DNA from: DASYXZ01 sp035934315
GTDB lineage: Bacteria > Acidobacteriota > Terriglobia > UBA7540
Length of the DNA stretch: 31,688 nucleotides
Direction of reading: 5' to 3'
NCBI GenBank assembly: GCA_035934315.1
Contig: DASYXZ010000056.1
Span: 1-31,688 of the forward strand
Shown: positions 28,701 to 31,688 of the stretch, piece by piece
How positions within the stretch are numbered: the stretch's first letter is position 1
Layout: each line of letters opens with the position of its first letter
Made by a program: the position numbers and the translations under genes
Notes under the pieces: generated by a model
Database searches by the model: none
Told to the model about the DNA's origin: nothing
What the model saw: the letters and a program-made list of their open reading frames with translations, nothing else

Positions 28701-30209
28701 GTGATTATGCCCGCGGGAGCACGTATTTTCGTTACCCTGGCAGCGCCCAGCGTCAGCGCGATGGAAGCGCTGGCCGTGCGCGTCGCCGGAGCTCCGGTGG
28801 GGTTAGAGCTCAGGCTGGACCATCTGAAAGAAACCGGCGATCTCGAAGCCCAATTGCGTGCCATGCTCATGCGGCACCATTTCCCCCAGACTATCGCGAC
28901 CTGCCGCCGCACGGAGGCGGGCGGGCTTTTTGCGGGATCGGTGGAACAGCAATCGACCTTGCTGAAGGCCGCCGTGGGTGCGGGATGTCAGTGGGTGGAT
29001 GTAGAAATCGAATCAGTGGCCCACCACGGCGCCGCGATGCTGCGGCAATTTCACCCGGCCAAAGTGATCGTCTCGTATCACGATTATCATAAACTGCGAG
29101 CTCTGGGGAAAATCTACCAGCGCCTGGCGCGATTACCCGCACAGGTCATAAAAATTGCCGCGCGCGCCCGCGCTTTGCGCGACAACTTAAAGGTTTTTCA
29201 TCTGCTGAAAGCCCATCATGGACGCAGTCCCAAACTGGTGGCGCTGGCGCTCGGCGCCTCGGGCATTCCTTCGCGTTTGCTGGCCCTGCGATGGGGGAGC
29301 CATTTCACTTATGCCTCCGCGGGCGAACATTTTAATGTCGCTCCCGGCCAGCTCCCGGCGGATGTTATGCGCTCGACTTACCGGGTTGAGCGACTGAATA
29401 ACCGGGCGCAAATCTATGGCGTGGTGGGCTCGCGCGCGTCGATTTCGCTTTCGCCCGCCATGCAGAACGCAGCCTTCCAGGCCAAGCACGTGAACGCGGT
29501 CTATCTCCCCTGCGAGACCGATCGCATGAGCGATTTCCTGGCCTTTGCCCGCGGGCTGGGGTTCATCGGCTTCAGCGTGACCATGCCTTTTAAGCGCGCC
29601 ATCATCCGCCATCTCGACTGGCTTGACCCGCTCGCCGCAAAAATCGGCGCCTGCAATACTGTGGCCGTCAAGCGGGGAAAATGGATGGGATGGAATACCG
29701 ACGCCGCCGCCGTGATTGAAGTGCTCGCCAAGCGTTTGCGCCTGGCAGGAAGCCGTATACTGGTGTTGGGCGCCGGCGGCGCAGGCCGGTCGGCCGCTTA
29801 CGCCCTGCGGGCGGAAGGCGCTGAGATCATTCTGTCGGCGCGTCGTGAATCTGCGGCGCGGCGCCTGGCGCGCTCCATCTCCGCCCAGGTGGTGCAATGG
29901 GGAGATGTGGAAGAGTTGGACGTGGATGCGGTGATCAATGCCACACCCGTGGGGATGATGCCGCACACGGACGCCCTGCCTATTGACTTGTCCCGCCTGC
30001 GCGTGCATTTGGTTTTTGACATGGTCTATCACCCGCTTGAAACGCGCCTGCTGGCTGAAGCGCGGGGCCGCGGCCTGACCACTATCTCAGGTCTTGAAAT
30101 GCTGGTGGCGCAGGGCGCCAGACAATTTGAAATTTGGACGGGAAAGTCCGCGCCGCGCGCGCTGATGGAGCAGGCGGTGCGCCAGACCCTCGGCCATTCG
30201 GCGGCGTGA
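28701..30209 (+). CDS. aroDE: Bifunctional 3-dehydroquinate dehydratase (type I) / shikimate dehydrogenase
   Basis: 502 residues, a fusion of two consecutive shikimate pathway enzymes. Residues 1 to about 220 are type I dehydroquinase with E36 in LELRLDHL, catalytic H127 in IVSYHDYH and Schiff-base K151 in VIKIAARA. From about 229 on is AroE: YGVVGSRASISLSPAMQNAAF (substrate binding), FSVTMPFKR with the catalytic lysine, WNTDAAAV with the catalytic Asp, the NADP loop VLGAGGAGRSAAYAL and INATPVGM. The same fusion order is known in plants and some bacterial phyla. The GTG at 28701 fits the ribosome-binding site; ATG 28707 is an alternative. trpE follows, so chorismate supply and tryptophan synthesis are side by side. 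Confidence 0.94.
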   Translation: MIMPAGARIFVTLAAPSVSAMEALAVRVAGAPVGLELRLDHLKETGDLEAQLRAMLMRHHFPQTIATCRRTEAGGLFAGSVEQQSTLLKAAVGAGCQWVDVEIESVAHHGAAMLRQFHPAKVIVSYHDYHKLRALGKIYQRLARLPAQVIKIAARARALRDNLKVFHLLKAHHGRSPKLVALALGASGIPSRLLALRWGSHFTYASAGEHFNVAPGQLPADVMRSTYRVERLNNRAQIYGVVGSRASISLSPAMQNAAFQAKHVNAVYLPCETDRMSDFLAFARGLGFIGFSVTMPFKRAIIRHLDWLDPLAAKIGACNTVAVKRGKWMGWNTDAAAVIEVLAKRLRLAGSRILVLGAGGAGRSAAYALRAEGAEIILSARRESAARRLARSISAQVVQWGDVEELDVDAVINATPVGMMPHTDALPIDLSRLRVHLVFDMVYHPLETRLLAEARGRGLTTISGLEMLVAQGARQFEIWTGKSAPRALMEQAVRQTLGHSAA

Positions 30210-30231
30210 TGAATTGCCGATTGCCAGTTGA

Positions 30232-30261
30232 AAGAGATCAGATGAGGGCAATTGATCTCTT
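30232..30261. repeat. Perfect 9-bp inverted repeat between aroDE and trpE
   Basis: AAGAGATCA (30232-30240) and TGATCTCTT (30253-30261) with a 12-base loop. It follows a short repeated motif (GATTGCC-type, 30210-30230) and lacks a T-tract, so it is not a standard terminator. It could be an operator or a fragment of a repeat element in the trpE leader. Confidence 0.45.
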
Positions 30262-30303
30262 GTTGGGTAAACACAAATTGATCTTACGACGATGGTTCTT
30301 AAT

Positions 30304-31688
30304 ATGACTTCCTGCCAGCCCAACTTCACTGAGTTCAAGCGACTCGCGCAACGAGGTAATGTCGTACCCGTGTATCGCGCCATAGTGGCCGACCTGCTGA
30401 GCCCCGTGGCCGCTTACCTAAAGCTCGCGCCCCAGACGGCGCGCGGGGTGCACCCTTACAGCTTCCTGCTTGAAAGCGTGGAGGGCGGGGAACACGTGGG
30501 TCGATATACTTTTTTTGGGGTCGATCCTTTTCAAGTTGTGACCTGCCGGGGAAATCAGATCACGGTGGAGCGCGGCTCACGCCGAAGCATCGAGACGGGA
30601 AACATTTTCGATTTCCTGCGCCAGGTGGGTGCCCGGTATCGCTCCGTGCCTGTCCCCGGATTGCCGCCCTTTACCGCGGGCGCTGTTGGCTACCTTTCCT
30701 ACGAGACAGTTCGAATGCTGGAGCGTCTTCCGCCACGCGTTGAAGCGGACGTGGATCTCGATGACGCCGTGTTCATGTATTTTTCGAACCTCGCAGCCTT
30801 CGATCACGTTCAACACCGCCTCTTTCTAATTTCGAATGTGCTGACGGATGAAGGCCCGGGAAATTTGAGAGCGAAATATGACGCGGCCGTCCGCCATCTC
30901 GAGCGCCTTGAAAAGCAACTTCAGCAACCGCTTCGCTTGCTGCGATTCCAACGGCCGCGCGGGCCGTTGAATGTTCGCTCCAACATGACGCGGACTCATT
31001 ACGAGGCAATGGTGGAGCGCGGCAAGGAATATATCCGCGCCGGAGACGTTTTCCAGGTGGTGCTTTCCCAGCGGCTTACCGTGCCGGTGCGCGTGCCACC
31101 CTTTGAAATTTACCGCGCCTTGCGCGTCGTCAATCCGTCGCCATATATGTACTACCTTCGCATGGGCGCATCCACCATTCTTGGTTCCTCACCGGAAATG
31201 TTGGTGAAAGTTTCAGGAAGGAATGTGGAGTACCGGCCCATCGCCGGAACGGCGCCGCGCGGCAAGACGGAAGCGGATGACAAAAGATTCGAACAGGAAC
31301 TTCGCGCCGACGAGAAAGAACGCGCCGAACACATCATGCTGGTTGACCTCGGACGCAATGACATTGGGCGGGTGTGCGAATTTTCCTCCGTCCATCCCAA
31401 GGAAATTATGTTTGTCGAGCGTTACTCGCACGTGATGCACCTGGTCTCAAGCCTCGAAGGGAAACTTCGGCCGGATGCGGACAGTTACGCCGCGCTGGCG
31501 GCTTGCTTTCCCGCCGGCACTTTGAGCGGCGCTCCCAAAGTCCGCGCCATGGAAATTATCGACGAGCTTGAACCCACGCGCCGCGGGCTCTACGGCGGCT
31601 CCGTCCTCTATCTCGATTTCTCCGGCTATCTCAATTCCTGCATCGTCATCCGCACGGTTCTGGTAAAAGATAATTTGGCCTACCTTCA
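30304..31688 (+). CDS. trpE: Anthranilate synthase component I, 3' end outside window
   Basis: The frame is open from ATG 30304 to the window edge, giving 461 residues of a protein normally near 500. It converts chorismate to anthranilate with a TrpG glutaminase. The feedback-binding LLES motif is at about residues 55-58. Chorismate-binding motifs follow: GDVFQVVLSQRL, ILGSSPEMLV, RPIAGTAPRGKT (GTRPRG in most relatives, here with Ala), MLVDLGRNDIGRV, and GTLSGAPKVRAMEIIDELE. An in-frame ATG at 30292 would add four residues. No leader peptide with Trp codons is visible in the 94 bases after aroDE. Confidence 0.95.
   Translation, partial: MTSCQPNFTEFKRLAQRGNVVPVYRAIVADLLSPVAAYLKLAPQTARGVHPYSFLLESVEGGEHVGRYTFFGVDPFQVVTCRGNQITVERGSRRSIETGNIFDFLRQVGARYRSVPVPGLPPFTAGAVGYLSYETVRMLERLPPRVEADVDLDDAVFMYFSNLAAFDHVQHRLFLISNVLTDEGPGNLRAKYDAAVRHLERLEKQLQQPLRLLRFQRPRGPLNVRSNMTRTHYEAMVERGKEYIRAGDVFQVVLSQRLTVPVRVPPFEIYRALRVVNPSPYMYYLRMGASTILGSSPEMLVKVSGRNVEYRPIAGTAPRGKTEADDKRFEQELRADEKERAEHIMLVDLGRNDIGRVCEFSSVHPKEIMFVERYSHVMHLVSSLEGKLRPDADSYAALAACFPAGTLSGAPKVRAMEIIDELEPTRRGLYGGSVLYLDFSGYLNSCIVIRTVLVKDNLAYL

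Noticed and set aside
30278..30305. TTGATC-16-TAATAT as a trpE promoter
   Set aside because: The -10 overlaps the chosen ATG; start sites downstream of it would remove the conserved TrpE N-terminus.
1..31688. CRISPR array, tRNA, rRNA, IS transposase or phage genes
   Set aside because: No regular spacer-repeat array, cloverleaf, rRNA core sequence, transposase motif or phage structural gene was seen; the repeats present are short and non-coding.

Overview
The window looks like a chromosomal segment from a soil-type Acidobacteriota genome. This is inferred from the mix of genes: a caa3-type oxidase and heme A cluster with tandem subunit III genes, a fused AroD-AroE enzyme, and short inverted-repeat elements between genes. 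No rRNA or tRNA gene is present to confirm it. GC content is moderately high in most genes and visibly lower around 26.1-27.8 kb.

Layout. 1-4466 (+): the distal part of an aerobic respiratory cluster, with two cytochrome oxidase subunit III proteins (the first cut by the window edge), subunit IV, a small exported CPACY protein, heme A synthase (ctaA), heme O synthase (ctaB), a small membrane protein and a DUF420/CtaM-like assembly factor. 4581-5789 (+): a receiver-domain protein with a long Pro/Ala/Glu-rich linker. 5949-12681 (+): a housekeeping run, valS-birA-coaX-hypothetical-rlmD-like, behind a good sigma70 promoter. 12856-13962 (+): a secreted GH10 xylanase. 13982-17397 (-): DUF1801, a vapBC toxin-antitoxin pair with its own promoter and operator-like repeats, a MoaD/ThiS-like sulfur-carrier or ubiquitin-like protein paired with an Asp-box beta-propeller, and a DUF421 membrane protein. 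17506-21400 (+): yqeY, an OPT transporter and a rhomboid protease, with a shortened PilZ-like gene on the minus strand. 21517-23546 (-): a beta-lactamase-like serine hydrolase and ThiF/MoeB. 23640-25149 (+): pcm and a GT2 glycosyltransferase.

The most unusual stretch is 25166-25443. A sigma70 promoter is followed by a sequence identical over 16 nt to the reverse complement of a typical bacterial 16S rRNA 3' end, then a 13-codon ORF, several strong hairpins and a terminator-like stem. I read it as a candidate structured small RNA or leader whose family I cannot name. After it come a DUF488 gene, then an SMC/OLD-like ATPase with a PIN-like partner (a candidate defence or toxin module), a Nudix hydrolase (-), fused aroDE, and trpE, which runs off the right edge.

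Themes. The first part builds an A-type heme oxidase. The middle supports translation and cofactor supply. The right end holds shikimate and tryptophan synthesis. Several spacers carry short inverted or tandem repeats. Some of these extend or shorten neighbouring genes: the coaX tail, the OPT leader and the 3' end of the PilZ gene. Three genes have -10 boxes so close to the start codon that leaderless transcripts are likely. No CRISPR array, rRNA, tRNA or transposase gene was seen.
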